Shown here piece after piece: positions 11,761 to 23,052 of a stretch of DNA of 64,000 nt. Location of the stretch: the NCBI RefSeq assembly GCF_033118175.1, contig NC_083703.1, positions 81,869,001 through 81,933,000 on the forward strand, read 5' to 3'. This stretch comes from Dama dama. Lineage: Eukaryota > Chordata > Mammalia > Artiodactyla > Cervidae. Position 1 is the stretch's first letter; every line of letters starts with the position of its first letter. The translations under genes were made by a program, and so were the position numbers. The notes under the pieces were generated by a model. That model was given only the letters and a program-made list of their open reading frames with translations. It was not told the DNA's origin and ran no database searches.

Positions 11761-11856
11761 GCAGCCATCTTGGATGTGCGCCCGAGGGCCGTGATGACGT
11801 CTGTGCTCCGAGAACTGCCGCGGGGTGTAGGGGGTGCGTGGGTGTGCGCGTGCGCG
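11761..11856. promoter_or_regulatory. Cluster of YY1-, CRE- and NRF1-like sites
   Basis: GCAGCCATCTTGGA at 11761-11774 is the reverse complement of a perfect CAAGATGGC YY1 core. TGACGTCT at 11795-11802 is one base off a palindromic CRE. TGCGCGTGCGCGC at 11844-11856 resembles the NRF1 GCGCNTGCGC motif. All three are typical of TATA-less CpG promoters. The co-occurrence within 100 bp is seen; binding is inferred. Confidence 0.45.
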
Positions 11857-11905
11857 CCCCGGCGCTGGTGGGGATGGTGCTCGGCTGAGCTGCTTCCTAG
11901 GAAGT

Positions 11906-12635
11906 GAACTGCTCACTTCCTTCTTGAGATGTTCACTGTGAAGCTTTCTGGATAACAAGAGGTTTATGGAGCACCCTGTCAGAATTATACATGAGTTCTT
12001 TCCTCTGTCACTTCAGGAGTGACCTTATCTCAGGGGTTTCTCAGACACCTTTGCTGAGGTATGTTCGTGAGGGAATCTGAGTTGTGACTTAAGCTGACTG
12101 CCAGCTTTGTCCCGTCATCCCACAGTAATGGGTTTGGAGAGCCTAGCTTTGTGCTACTCGGCTCATCTTGCTGATTAACTGACCTGAAATTTGTATCCAA
12201 TGCTTAATATTATTGCTTCCTAAGGTACTTTTTTTCAGATAATAGACATTATTAAATATTTAATTCAGCAATGGGAGTTCTGTTTATAGAATATTTATTG
12301 GATGCTTTTTCTGAAGGTTTTTTATCTTCAATTTTGCAACTGATAAATCTTATGACAGAGTACTTCAAATTGGCTGTACTTTATGTCAGCCGCCTTTTGT
12401 GAGAGGAAGCAAAAACGTGATAGAGGATTCAGAAACTCAGCTGGGTAATTAGATGTGACCTAAGACGCCCTCTACTGTGTCCTCCTTCTAACCTTTCTAA
12501 TACTAATACTAATAATCTGGCCATCCTGACTGTCCTTGCAAAAAGTTGCTGTTTTTCTTATTAGATTTATAAAGGAAAATAAAGTGGCTCACAGATCCTG
12601 TTCACCGAAGATCCTTGTAATGCCTTGAAGGATCA
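11906..12635. other. Unique stretch
   Basis: Mixed-composition DNA. No gene or clear repeat recognised. Confidence 0.4.
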
Positions 12636-12765
12636 TTTTGTTTATTTGTGCATTCACCAGATCTTTATTGAGCCATTTCTATGTGTTAGACTGTGCTGGC
12701 ATGGGGTACAAAGTCCTGGGCTCAACTCTCATGAGGAATATTGCTCAATCTATTACGGAGCTTTC
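12636..12765 (-). mobile_element. L2 3'-end relic
   Basis: GCATTCACCAGATCTTTATT, then CTATGTGTTAGACTGTGCTG and GGTACAAAG follow the order of a reverse-strand L2 3' end. Confidence 0.6.
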
Positions 12766-12979
12766 TTTTAGAAATCATTTTCCATTACAAGGTTGATAGA
12801 GGCAAAATGAAATGGAAATTTGAAGACTATATGCAGAAAATGACAAGACATGTAGCATAATACATTTGATGTGAAAAGTCCTATCTGAAACCTACTGACA
12901 TCCTCTTCCCCTCTTGCATCATCTGAATAAAAATGCTGAAGTATGTGTGGATAGAATGTGTAAAGATATAGTAATAATA

Positions 12980-13135
12980 GTGGATTTTCATGAGCACTAT
13001 ATGCTAAGTGCTCTGTGAGTGTTATTTCTCTATATTGCAACATTGTCCCATTTTCCAGATGAGCAAAGAGTCATGAATAAGGTTGACTGGTCTGGTTTTA
13101 AGCCAGAGTCTTACTCCAGCGCTCTAATACCTCAT
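12980..13135 (-). mobile_element. MIR SINE relic
   Basis: TGAGCACTATATGCTAAGTG, a TCCCATTTTCCAGATGAG core and a GCCAGAGTC tail follow the MIR order on the reverse strand. Confidence 0.7.
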
Positions 13136-14505
13136 GCCAGCTCCAAATGCGTCTGGTATCTTTAGGTGACAGAATGCAGTTTCCTTTTCACTATCCTAAG
13201 AAATATCCAGGAGTCCAAATGTTTTGATTTCTCCTCACATTGTTTCCTAGTACAGACAGAGCATGTGGAGAAAAATCTAAGCCGTGGCTCTCCAAGCTAA
13301 GAATATTGATGTTCCGCTGACCATGTTTGAACCAATGGAATGGTTCTTGGGGTGAGAAGCAAAAACAGTTGCCCCGTGTACATTCACACTGATAGGCACA
13401 TACGTCCGATCCTGGATTCACCCAGGACATTTTATTTCAGTGGTTCTTGAGTCAAACATGAAGATGTATATTTTTAGTAAGTTAAAAATGGGGAGGCTGG
13501 TTATTTTCCCAGTTGCTTCCAGCAGATAATTGCCAGACAGGCTGTGTATCTTAAAAGGTGAATATATAACATATTCCAAAGGGAAATGGGGTTTTCTGAG
13601 CTATCCAGCTGGCTTTCAGGTGCTAGTGGTCCTACTTCCATGCTGTAGATATATCTTAGCTTCCTCAGTTGACCACCTATTTGAGAGATTTTAAATTTTC
13701 AAGGAAGAATTTTAAGAAAGCAATTTGAAGACACATCCTATTAATTTTAATTGAGAGTAAGAAAGTTGAATTTTCTCCACTGTGGGTTTATTTGCTAAAG
13801 TACAATACAATCCATGTCACCCAAGACAGACAAGTCTTTATTTTACTAAAGGAAACCTGAGGTTGCATTTAGAGTTTATTAGTACTGAGGTAAATATTCT
13901 GAAGTTTCTTAAGAAGTGTATGTGAAGAAATAAGATATCTAGAGGCAATTACAGAGCTGGTCTTCAAAATTACTTTTATAAAAAAGAACAACATTTGTCA
14001 TTTTTGTTTAAAATCTTGATTTATCACATTCTGAGCGGAACTTGAAATGTTGTGTTTTTATTTTACCTAACAAAATGCCTTGCCTGCAGGCAAACAGAAT
14101 GTTGAATTAAAACTTTCAATACTCTGAGGCAAAATCTGCTGCTTTAATAAGAGACAAAGGCTCATTTGGAACTTTTTGTCATTACATAAACAAACTGAGC
14201 TTCCGTTTATCATGTTCATTGCTTTAATTCTGGGTGCATGGCATTGAGGAAGGAGACAGTTGCCAGGGCACACATGGCCTGCGATACGCGATAAATTTGA
14301 GGATCTGTCAACAGAGGCACTTGCTCTCACAGGTAATTGTCTGACTCCGTCTTCTTTCATCTGTAGCCAAGAAGATTTCAAATGGATATTGTTGAGAAAT
14401 GTATCACTTTATGCAAATGGCTTTAAAGAAAAGTGAAGTAGAGCTCCACATAAATAGATACTATCAATGAGGTCATCTGTCTTAAAAAAAAAAATGTTCA
14501 CCTGG
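13136..14505. other. Long unique stretch, possible conserved non-coding DNA
   Basis: 1.37 kb with no recognised young repeat, in a window otherwise crowded with them. The 14040-14400 part has even composition, a GCCTGCAGGC palindrome near 14082 and several AT-core homeobox-like words. Functional meaning is not shown. Confidence 0.3.
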
Positions 14506-14690
14506 ATTGACTCCTTCTGCATGTCAGGCACCCTACAAAGCATGTCATAAGCATATTCTTTGAAAGGACCTTTTGATTTAGATATGATTGCTATTCTGTT
14601 TGACATAAAAAGAAACAGTAAGTCCAGAGAGGTCAACTGGCTTGACCAAGGTAGAGGAGATGGGCTTTTATCCTAGGAATTTGGCTCAAG
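14506..14690 (-). mobile_element. MIR SINE relic
   Basis: CATGTCAGGCACC, AAGCATGTCATAAGC and the GTCCAGAGAGGTCAACTGGC block match a reverse-strand MIR in order. Confidence 0.5.
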
Positions 14691-14730
14691 CTATCTACCA
14701 ACATGTTATGTTGCTTTAAAAAAGCTATTC

Positions 14731-15031
14731 ACTTATGTTGGCCGAGCCGGGTCTTCACTGCTCTGTGGCCTCTTCCTCTGGTTGCAGCGTGAAGCCTTGT
14801 CACTATGGTGGCCTCTCCCGTGCCTCACGGGCTCCAGGTGCACGGACTTCAGTGATGGCACATGAGCTCAGCAGTCGTGGTTCCAGGCTCTCGAGCGCAG
14901 ATTCAGTAGTTGCAGCTCACGGGCTTAGTTGTTCCAAGGCACGTAGGATCTTCCCAGATCAGGGATTGAACCCGTGTTTCCTGCATTGACAGGTGAATTC
15001 CTTACCAGTGGACCACCAGGGGAACCCTGTG
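14731..15031 (-). mobile_element. Full-length CHR-type SINE
   Basis: At about 300 bp this is the longest CHR copy here. Reverse-strand order: tRNA head at the right (read on plus as GGACCACCAGGGGAACCC), GGGATTGAACCCGTG B-box region, repeated GGGCTTAGTTGTTCCA / CTCGAGCGCAGATTCAGTAG modules, and the GGGTCTTCACTGCTC end. Confidence 0.85.
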
Positions 15032-15384
15032 CTCCTTTTGATCACAGCACGTGCTGGGATTTGACCTTTCGCTCCTGGTATGAGGAAGTAATGTAGCAGC
15101 CCAGAGGCCAGTTTCCGCTACAGAAGGCCTCCAGCATTCGTCCAGGCAGGAGGCAGGCAGGTCACGGGGTAGGGGAGCTGGCAGTTAACATGCCATGGAG
15201 GTGTGAAAATCCTTCTGTTAGTATGACGGAAACACTGTTGCGTGTTTTATTGGCGTCTGTGTTTTAGGTCAAAGAGCAGCGTTTTTTCCATGCGTCACCT
15301 CATTTATCAGGGCCAGAAAGATGGTGAAGACTGGGAGCTGTGACATGCTGAGCCGGGTAAAAATCTTGCCTATACTGTGTCATC
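15032..15384. other. Unique stretch
   Basis: Mixed GC content, a few CpGs. Nothing recognised. Confidence 0.4.
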
Positions 15385-15560
15385 TAAATAGTTCACCATG
15401 GAAACCATGAAACCTCTCTTGGCCTTGATTTCTACATCTCCAAATTGGGCATAATTACCACCACTTTATAGAGTCGTTGTGAGGATATAAATGAGATAAT
15501 ATTTGCAAAGAAATTTGCAAAGTCCTCTATGGTTTTGATGAATGTTGTGTAATTGTCATC
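15385..15560 (+). mobile_element. MIR SINE relic
   Basis: Forward MIR order: TTCTACATCTCCAAATTGGG, then GTTGTGAGGATATAAATGAG and a TTTGCAAAGTCCTC end. Confidence 0.7.
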
Positions 15561-15922
15561 ATTTGAGTCATCTTGTTATCACCTGTTAGCTTATGGCCAT
15601 GCAAGGATGCCATGTGTTTGTGGCATAGATACGACTCTTTCACCATGTTAGTAGTTTGCATCTGAGAAGTGAAGATAACTGTGATTACTAAGCTACACAC
15701 ATTCAGTGCAGATTGAAGTAGAGAGTGGAATCATCTTAACTATAATTTAGCCCCTAAATAATTTGAGTCAGTATTTTCAATATTTATCCTTGGAAGTAAA
15801 AACAGTTTTGTTCAGTTTGATACATTTTTATTGAATACCTGTGCCAACGGTGAGTGGGCAAAGACAGTATTAACTCTCAATGAGTTTATATTCGAGGAAA
15901 AGAAAACAGTCACACTGATGCA
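15561..15922. other. AT-rich unique stretch
   Basis: Nothing recognised before the 20-bp tandem array. Confidence 0.4.
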
Positions 15923-16263
15923 GCCTCCTCTGTAGATCCACCCTTCTCTCTGTAGATCCACCCTTCTCTCTAGAGACCCAGCCTTCTCTCTAGAGACCCA
16001 ACCTTCTCTCTAGAGACCCAGCCTTCTCTCTATAGATCCAACCTTCTCTCTAGAGACCCAGCCTTCTCTCTGTAGATCCAACCTTCTCTCTAGAGACCCA
16101 ACCTTCTCTCTATAGATCCAACCTTCTCTCTGTAGATCCAACCTTCTCTCTAGAGACCCAGCCTTCTCTCTATAGATCCAAACTTCTCTCTGTAGAGCCA
16201 ACCTTCTCTCTGTAGATCCAACCTTCTATCTGTAGACCCAACCTTCTCTCTATAGATCCAGCC
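15923..16263 (+). repeat. 20-bp tandem array, 17 copies in perfect phase
   Basis: Units fall exactly every 20 bases from 15931 to 16251 without one indel. The two main forms are TGTAGATCCAACCTTCTCTC and TAGAGACCCAGCCTTCTCTC, with a TATAGATCCA third form, interspersed irregularly. Three units make 60 bp, so the minus strand reads as a 20-residue repeat peptide over 63 codons, which I take to be incidental. Confidence 0.97.
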
Positions 16264-16435
16264 ATATGTCATCCACTGATGAGCTCATACATAATAGGAA
16301 ATAACATATACAGAGCAATGAACATATTCATCATCTAGGAAGACTCCAAAATGAGGATGATATCTGAATAATACTCCTGCAAATGCTTGAGGGGTTATAA
16401 CTGGGGGAAAGGGCAATATTCTTTATAGACTCAGT

Positions 16436-16600
16436 TCCTTACTTTATGTCAGTTAGCTGCCTGCTTTGTATCAGTCCTGATGCTAGGTGCTTGGGCTGTA
16501 AACGGTGAGCAAACCCAGAGATGATTCCTGATCTCATGGCACTCTAGTTGATTTGGGAAATGCATCAGATCTGTATTTTGTATGATTTTTATGATGACAG
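16436..16600 (-). mobile_element. L2 3'-end relic
   Basis: GCTTTGTATCAGTCCTGATG, CTAGGTGCTTGGGCTGTAAA and GATCTCATGGCACTCTAG follow the reverse-strand L2 3' end. Confidence 0.65.
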
Positions 16601-17545
16601 TGTAAACAGCATAGTGAAGTTGAACAGCAGTGGAATGCCACGTAGAAAGAGAGGATTATAATAATTTGAATGCTGCTTTATGAGGAGTTGAAACAAGGGA
16701 TGGAGCTATGTTGATCTGAATTATCCAAATGTATCTGATTCTGGCTTCATATTTTCCTGCTAGTCTATATGTTACCCATACCCATATGGTATTTATTGAA
16801 GGAGAAGAGGTAAAATATAGCAGAGTGTTTTCTTGTCTACCAGAGGATTCAAATTTGTGGTTGTTTCCAAATGGTGTTTCTCAGAGAATAGAAATGGAAA
16901 TAGAACCAACTCCCAATAATACAGAATAGATGAATCTTGAAAAATGAAACAGTGAATAATTGTCGTGAAAATGACAGCCTGGGTTGCACACAAAGGGAGC
17001 GAATTCTAATTTCAGATTGTGCAGTCAGGCAACAGAGCTAAGCAGAAATGAAAGGCTTTGTAAGAATCTCATGTCATAGACTAATTTTGCACTTAAAACA
17101 TCCGCCCACTGTAAGAACAGATAAGAAGTGCTTAACCTGAGCAAATCTGTATCTTAAAACTTTTCTGTGAGCTTCTGATAAGATGAATTAAATTCAGCTA
17201 TTGGGCTCTTGGAAATTAGCCTGCTTGTCTGTGATGCTCAGTATTTAAAAACTGTGCGTTGAATATAGCAAACATCTACTGAGAATCTAGCATGCTGTAG
17301 GGGTCATGCATAATTCAAAATTGAATAAGACTTGGTTTATGTTCCTGAAGTTCTCAGAATCTACTATGGTGCAAAACATCAAGATCAAATACCACGGTGG
17401 TAGAAACTGTGGGCTTTGAAGTAAGAATTCACTGGTTTCAAAGCCCACCCTTTCACTTAACATTAGCGTCCGTAAGAGCATCACAGGCCTTGCCAGTCAT
17501 TCTCAGTTTTTCCATCTCCTTAATGAGAATGATATTAATACTGGT
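16601..17545. other. AT-rich unique stretch
   Basis: No gene or clear repeat recognised. Short ORFs on both strands at 16729-16993 have no family features. Confidence 0.4.
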
Positions 17546-18182
17546 TTTCCACACTGATTAACAAATGACCACAAATGTGGCTTAAAATGACACAAATTTT
17601 TAACTCACAATATCAGTGGATCAGGACTCTGGACATAGCTTACTCTGGGTCGTCTGCTTAGGCTCCCAAAAGGCTGAAATCCAGGTGCCAGCTGGGCTGT
17701 GCTGCCTTCCTGAGCCCAGGGTCCTCTTCTACGGAGTCAGAGTTATTGGCAGAATTAGTTCCTTGGTTGTAGGACTGAGGTCCAGCTTTAGGCACCGCTG
17801 TCCGCTGAGGCCTGTGCTTGACTCCCGGAGGCCCCCACAGTGCCTGACCTTAGCCTGTCTCACCATGACAGCGTATATTGGGTTGATCATAAAGTTCATT
17901 TGGGCGTTTTATAAAGATGTTATGAAAAACTCAAAGGAATTTTTTTGCCAACCAAATACTTTCAAAGCCAGCAGGAGAATCTCTCTGACCTCTAGACTCT
18001 TTTGTTAAAGGAATCATCTGATAATCTCCCTTTGGATTAAAGTTAACTAGATCAGAAATTTTAATGATGTCTGCAAAATCCCTTCACCTTTGGTTAGAAG
18101 CTGTCTACCACATTTAGGGAAAGGGGTTTCTCATGGAGCCAGGAGTCACAGAGTGCATCTTAGAATTCTGCCTACCATATAT
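17546..18182 (+). mobile_element. Old mammalian repeat split by a mariner element
   Basis: The left part (AACAAATGACCACAAATGTG, GGCTTAAAATGACAC) and right part (GCCAGCAGGAGAATCTCTCT to TTAGAATTCTGCCTACCA) are consecutive pieces of one ancient family, also seen at 37278-37665. TG...CA-like ends suggest an LTR, but I cannot name the family. Confidence 0.6.
17876..17958. mobile_element. Mariner-type palindromic miniature element
   Basis: ATTGGGTTGATCATAAAGTT at the left pairs with the reverse complement of the right end, TTTTTTTGCCAACCAAAT, at roughly 70 per cent. The element is about 82 bp with a small central loop and TA-flanked ends, as in ruminant Tc1/mariner miniature elements. Confidence 0.8.
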
Positions 18183-18496
18183 CCTTACTGTTATTCTCTT
18201 TATTTATTTATTTATTTTTTGTTATTCTCTTTAGAATTAAATGAGACAACCAGTGCATTACTTGGGATTTATACAGGCAGGCTATCCCTAAAATGTGAGT
18301 AACTTTAAAATGTATTATGTGATCATCTGCAGATGCAGAAGAATCCTCACCAAGTTGGTTTAGATTTCAAGGTTGTTGATGCCACACATATACGCTAAGA
18401 GAGCATGGAAAGTTTTATTATTTATGTAATTGAGGTCCCTGGAAGAGGCAGGTGGTCTGAAATGGCTTGAGAGAGTGTGTGCGAGCACACGTGCGT

Positions 18497-18536
<40 letters not shown>

Positions 18537-19254
18537 CTCAGTTCTTGTGATGGTTAGAGAGTAGGGCCAGAAGGATGACTCCCATGCAGACGTGGCTGGC
18601 GTGGTTTGAATCTCTAGCCAACATCAAAGGTTGAGAGTACCCAGGTTTTCTTATCAGCTCAATGTGGGCACAAGAGGAAGTGGAGGGATACGGCTTAAAA
18701 GCTCCAAGCTGTCAAGCATCCAAACATGGAGTGGGACTCACCATTTCAAGGCATGAAAGCAGCCTTGCGGTTGCCGGCTGAGACCCACTGTGGTGGGTCC
18801 ACACAGTGAGATGTGATGCAGCTTTCCTCTGTCTTTTTGCTGTTCTAGCCTCGTTATCACCCTTCCTCCTTCAGGATCAGGATCACCGTTTAAATCATCA
18901 TGGCTCCTGGATCTTTAGCTTTTTATCCACATCACAGGCAGCTGGAAAGGGAAATGAGTAAAACCATAAAAAATGGCTTTCACCAGCTGTCTGCCCTTTA
19001 TTTTAAAAACATCCTGGAAATTCCTCCAAATAACCCTTGATTCTGTCTTCATGATTATAAGGCCATAAATTATTAGTAAGGCTTAGGAGCCACAAGAGAG
19101 AATAGGGATACAGTCTCTCAACTAATCCCAGGGCCAACCCTAATAACATAGGAGTTTGATGAGGAGAGGAAATCTCTTCTTAGATGTCAGTTACTTAGCC
19201 CAGTGACTGGCTTTTTTTCTAGACATATCATGTATTTATTAAAAATACTCACAT
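18183..19254. other. Unique stretch with simple repeats
   Basis: Holds a short (TTTA)n at about 18200-18217 flanked by two TTATTCTCTTTA copies, a (CA)n at 18498-18530, and an 18-bp palindrome GACCCACTGTGGTGGGTC at about 18782. No gene recognised. Confidence 0.45.
18498..18530 (+). repeat. (CA)n microsatellite
   Basis: About 16 uninterrupted CA units preceded by an imperfect GTGCGTG purine-pyrimidine tract, a potential Z-DNA-forming stretch. Confidence 0.95.
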
Positions 19255-20430
19255 TGAGTTTTTTTTCTTTCAAATACACTTTTAACTTCTGAACAAGTTT
19301 AGATTTACAAAAATGTTAGAGATGGTAGAGAGTTTGTACTCATCACCCATAGCCTGCCCCCACCCCCCATCCTTCTCCTACCATCATCTCATAGGGTCTG
19401 GAGGACCTCTGCCAAAACTGACGAAGCTGGTGGTGGTGCATGACTTCATCATTCTCCAGGTTGCACTGGGAGTTCTCTAGCTTTCCTCTCACTCTCTCCC
19501 CCCTCACTGCATCATTCACTGGAGTTCTCTAGCTTTCCTTCTCACTCTCTCCCCCCTCACTGCATCATTCACAGGAGTTCTCTAGCTTTCCCTCTCACTC
19601 TCTCCCCTCTCTCAGGACCCCTCACTGCATCATTCACTGGAGGTCTGTCTTCTCAGGTTTGTGACACTTTTTCCAATTTTTCTTTTTTAAAAAATGACCT
19701 TGACAGTTTCAAGCAGTCCTAGTCAGTTATTTCATAGACTCTTTCTCAATGTAAATTTTTCTGATGTTTCCCCATGATTAGAGTTTGGGGGACGAATACC
19801 ACAGAAATGAAATGCTTTCCTTGTCACTTCATTTGAGGGCACAGAAATCCATCTGATAAAACTGTGAGGTTCATCTTGATCACTGATTTGGCAGAGTGGT
19901 ATTTTTCAGGTTTTTAAAGTTACTTTGTTTTCCTCTATTCATACACAGTTATTTGGAAGTGGGTTATTGGATCCAAGCCGTATTCAAGTCTGTGTGTGTG
20001 TGTGTGCGCCCGTGTCTGAGACAGGGGAGAGAGTTAAGCTCCATTTTTATTTACATATATTATTTGTAATTTTTCAGTATAAAAAGATTTATCTCTTCTC
20101 CCTCACTTTGGATTCAACCATTTATTTGTTTGAGTATAGACTTGTGCATTTTTATTTTATACTGGGTTGTAACCAACACTATACTATTTTGTTGTTCAAG
20201 TCATTCCAGTTTTGGCCATTGGGAACTCTTTCACCTGGTTCCTATGACTTTGCAACGTGTTCCTACACTTTTCATTTTTCAGGCACTCACTCAGTCGCTG
20301 TCACTCCAAGTACTGCTCTTTCATCTTGTGTTTTCCCTGCTCCAATCCTAGAATCAGTCATTTCCTCATGAATCCCTGATTCCTTTTACTGGAGAGCAGT
20401 ATTAGTTGCCCCCTCTCCCCACAGGTGCAC
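19255..20430 (-). mobile_element. L1M 3'-end relic
   Basis: Reads in order as a reverse-strand old L1 3' UTR: TTAGATTTACAAAAATGTTA, TTTTTAAAAAATGACCTTGA, CTGATGTTTCCCCATGATTA, TTTTGGCCATTGGGAACTCT and the CCAATCCTAGAATCAGTCAT block. The same family recurs at 23400-25107 and 60230-61255. Confidence 0.7.
19469..19640 (+). repeat. Three-copy 52/53-bp tandem repeat
   Basis: AGTTCTCTAGCTTTCC starts at 19471, 19523 and 19576. Each copy carries CTCACTCTCTCCCC and CTGCATCATTCAC. The third copy has about 10 extra bases (TCTCAGGACC). It sits inside the L1M relic. Confidence 0.9.
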
Positions 20431-20539
20431 ATTACATTGTATAACTGTCAGCTAAATACTAAATACAATTTCTATAAAACTATGAAATTGATTATCAGTG
20501 GAGAGTTACAGTGTAATAGCAAGAAGCATGCTTTGTGAA

Positions 20540-20690
20540 TTGTGTCATTTGTCTGAGGGTCATCTTGTTTTATTCTCCCACAACTCCCCAGCTTATGCAG
20601 AAGAACATGAAGACTCTGATGGCCAAGGCCTTTGCACACATCATATAACTTGTGAGTGGCAGAGACAAAACTGGAAACGATGTTTCCTAG
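20540..20690 (-). mobile_element. MIR SINE relic
   Basis: GATGGCCAAGGCCTTTGCAC and TTGTGAGTGGCAGAGACA are reverse-strand MIR blocks. Confidence 0.5.
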
Positions 20691-20817
20691 CTCACTCGCT
20701 TCTTTGATCACAACATTTTGCCTTCCTGAGGGACACTTCTAAAGGACTTGATTCCAAACATCATCATCATTGTTTTTGTTGTTCACTGAATGAGTCACCA
20801 AAAATCGTTTGTTCTCG

Positions 20818-20930
20818 CCAGTACTCTTGCCTAGAGAGTCCCATGGACAGAGGGCCCGGCAGGCCACAGTCCCTGGTGTCACAGAAAGCTGGATGTGACT
20901 GAATCGGCTTAGCACAGCACACGTGCACGT
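20818..20930 (+). mobile_element. Bov-tA SINE, 3' half only
   Basis: Begins mid-body at GCCAGTACTCTTGCCTAGAG and runs through CCCATGGACAGAGGG to GGATGTGACTGAATCGGC. The tRNA head is missing, as in a 5'-truncated insertion. Confidence 0.85.
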
Positions 20931-21059
20931 TGGCTGTATACGGCGCTTAACTCTGGGGATCAGGTGACAGGGCGGAAAAGTTCTTGGCAATCATTTAGTT
21001 TACAGCATTGTGGAGATGAAAGTCAATAAATAAGTGAGAAAGTAAGTAAATAAATAAAT

Positions 21060-22260
21060 AACTTCAGAGAGTTGAATTGCTGTGCAGAAAATAAAGTGTG
21101 CTGGAGGGTGAATGATGAAAAAGAGGCTGTATATGCATTAGGAGGTGACATATGGAGAAGTCTGGTGTAAATGGAATAAATGCATAAAGAGGGCAGTCTT
21201 CAAGGTCAGAATGGGCTTGGTATGTTCTGTGAAATTGAATGAAGACCACTGTGAATTAACTGAGGAAAATCAGGTGTTACATGGCAAAATATAAAGTCAG
21301 AAGTTTAGGAAAAGGTCAGATAATAAAGGGCCTCGTATGGCATGTTAAGGAGGTTATATTTTATTTATTTTTCTCAAAATAGTAGAAGTCATTGAAACAG
21401 TTTTGGCAGGGGAGTAATGTGACCTGAATTTAAAATGTTTTATTCTTATAGTTGTGTGGAGAATATATGTCACATATTCCATCAAAGTTAAGATGGTGTT
21501 GATTGTAATTTTGAGATGTTAAAATTGGAAAGGCTAAAAAAAAAGAAAAACAGGACCAGTGCAATTTTAAAATGCCATCAACTGATTGTAAGATGTATTC
21601 CAATTTCAGATGTGTTAAAATATGAAAAATATAGGTCTTAGAATATAGCACATAGAGAACTAGTTGAAAAGAGTGCTAGCAGGGAGGCAGACTGGCATTG
21701 ATTACTGTCATGTAGGTGGGATATGTCAGTGGAGTAGGCTGGTGTCATTGAGATGGAGGTAGTTGACCAGATTTTGAGTGTAGCTGGAAGTTGAATGGGA
21801 AGAGGTTACTGGCAATTGAGATAAGGAGTGAAGGAGAGAGAATGACTTCCAGATGTATGGTTTGAATAGGATGGGTGATGGTACCTTTACTGAGATAAAG
21901 AAAGTTTCTTTGAAAAGTCATGATCATAACTTCATTTCTGGCCACGTGCCTAGTCGACTTCCAAGTGACCTTATTAAGCAATGATTGAATAAAAAAAATC
22001 TGGATTCAGTAGAGATGGGGTGAAAGTCTATGATACTGATTTGGGAGTCATCTAGATACAGTGAAGTCATGGGGTAGATGAGCGTGCAGATAAAGAGAAA
22101 AGCCTATGGAGAACACCGGAAATAAGCCTTGGCCAAGGAGGAGGAACCAGCTCAGGAGTCTCCAAAAGGGAAGCTTGCACGATACGTGGAAACTGGTCCA
22201 GAGAGGCACCACGAAGCCGAGAGTGTGGGGAGCGAGGGCAGGGCTAGCCGGGCAGACGCG
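21060..22260 (-). mobile_element. L2 LINE relic, antisense
   Basis: Reads in the order of a reverse-strand L2: GATAATAAAGGGCCTCGTAT, GGGGAGTAATGTGACCTGA, GAATGACTTCCAGATGTATG, ATTTGGGAGTCATCTAGATA. The same wording appears at 52205-52800. About 1.2 kb, heavily diverged. Confidence 0.55.
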
Positions 22261-22354
22261 CCACTTTGATAGAGAAGAGTGATGCTCCGGATTTTGCGAG
22301 GTGGAGGCCATCTGTGATATTCCAGGCTTTTCTGGGTGTTAGTGTTGATTTATA

Positions 22355-22574
22355 AATGGGCTTCCCTGGTGGTTCAGTGGTAAAGAATCCACCTGCCAAA
22401 GCAGGAGATGTGGCTTCAGTCCGTGGGTCAGGAAGATCCACTGGCGAAGGAAATGGTGACCTAATCTAGTATACTTGTTTGGGAAATCCCGTGGACAGAG
22501 GAAGCTGGCAGGCTACAGTCCATGGGATTGCAAGCAGTTGGACATGACTTATCGACTAGACAACAACAAGAATC
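22355..22574 (+). mobile_element. Bov-tA SINE with 10-bp target-site duplication
   Basis: Complete head GGGCTTCCCTGGTGGTTCAG and body. TTGATTTATA at 22345-22354 is repeated perfectly at 22575-22584. Confidence 0.95.
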
Positions 22575-22584
22575 TTGATTTATA

Positions 22585-23037
22585 CCTTGGATGAGAATGT
22601 ATCATCTTTCCATAATTAGTAATGTTAACTATTAACTTTGACATGCTTTCCTTTATCTAGCTTTCCTCTAGAATATTTGCAACTTCATTTAATAAATTCT
22701 GTCAGTGGGATGTTTAAAATTAATTAATTCTGGAATTATATGATCAAAATGACAAAATCACGGTATTGAAACTCAGACTTACTTTACATCAAAATTATTT
22801 GTTATTTTATTTAGTCAATATCTTCCTTTTTTGTCCTGCATAGGTTTGCTGGAGTCTTCAAATGTCTAGAAGAATGATTTCCCTTTGAAAATTTAACCAC
22901 ATTCTGAGTGTCTTAAGTTTGTCTAATTGTGATAAATTTTTGATTGACTATTCTCTAAGGGTTTTTATTTGTCTAACTGTGAGATATTCCTTATCATAAA
23001 TTCAAATACAGATATCGTCATCAGGAAATGACGGCTT
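22585..23037. other. AT-rich unique stretch
   Basis: Nothing recognised. Confidence 0.4.
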
Positions 23038-23052
23038 TATCCAAGTTACGTT

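Larger units (their letters stand above)
11442..11905. promoter_or_regulatory. CpG-rich patch, candidate promoter
   Basis: CpG density rises sharply against an AT-rich background in two blocks, about 11470-11580 and 11735-11880, separated by an L2 relic. A tight group of promoter-type sites lies in the second block. No start codon followed by a convincing coding exon was found, so a transcript from here would be non-coding or spliced to exons outside the window. Confidence 0.45.
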
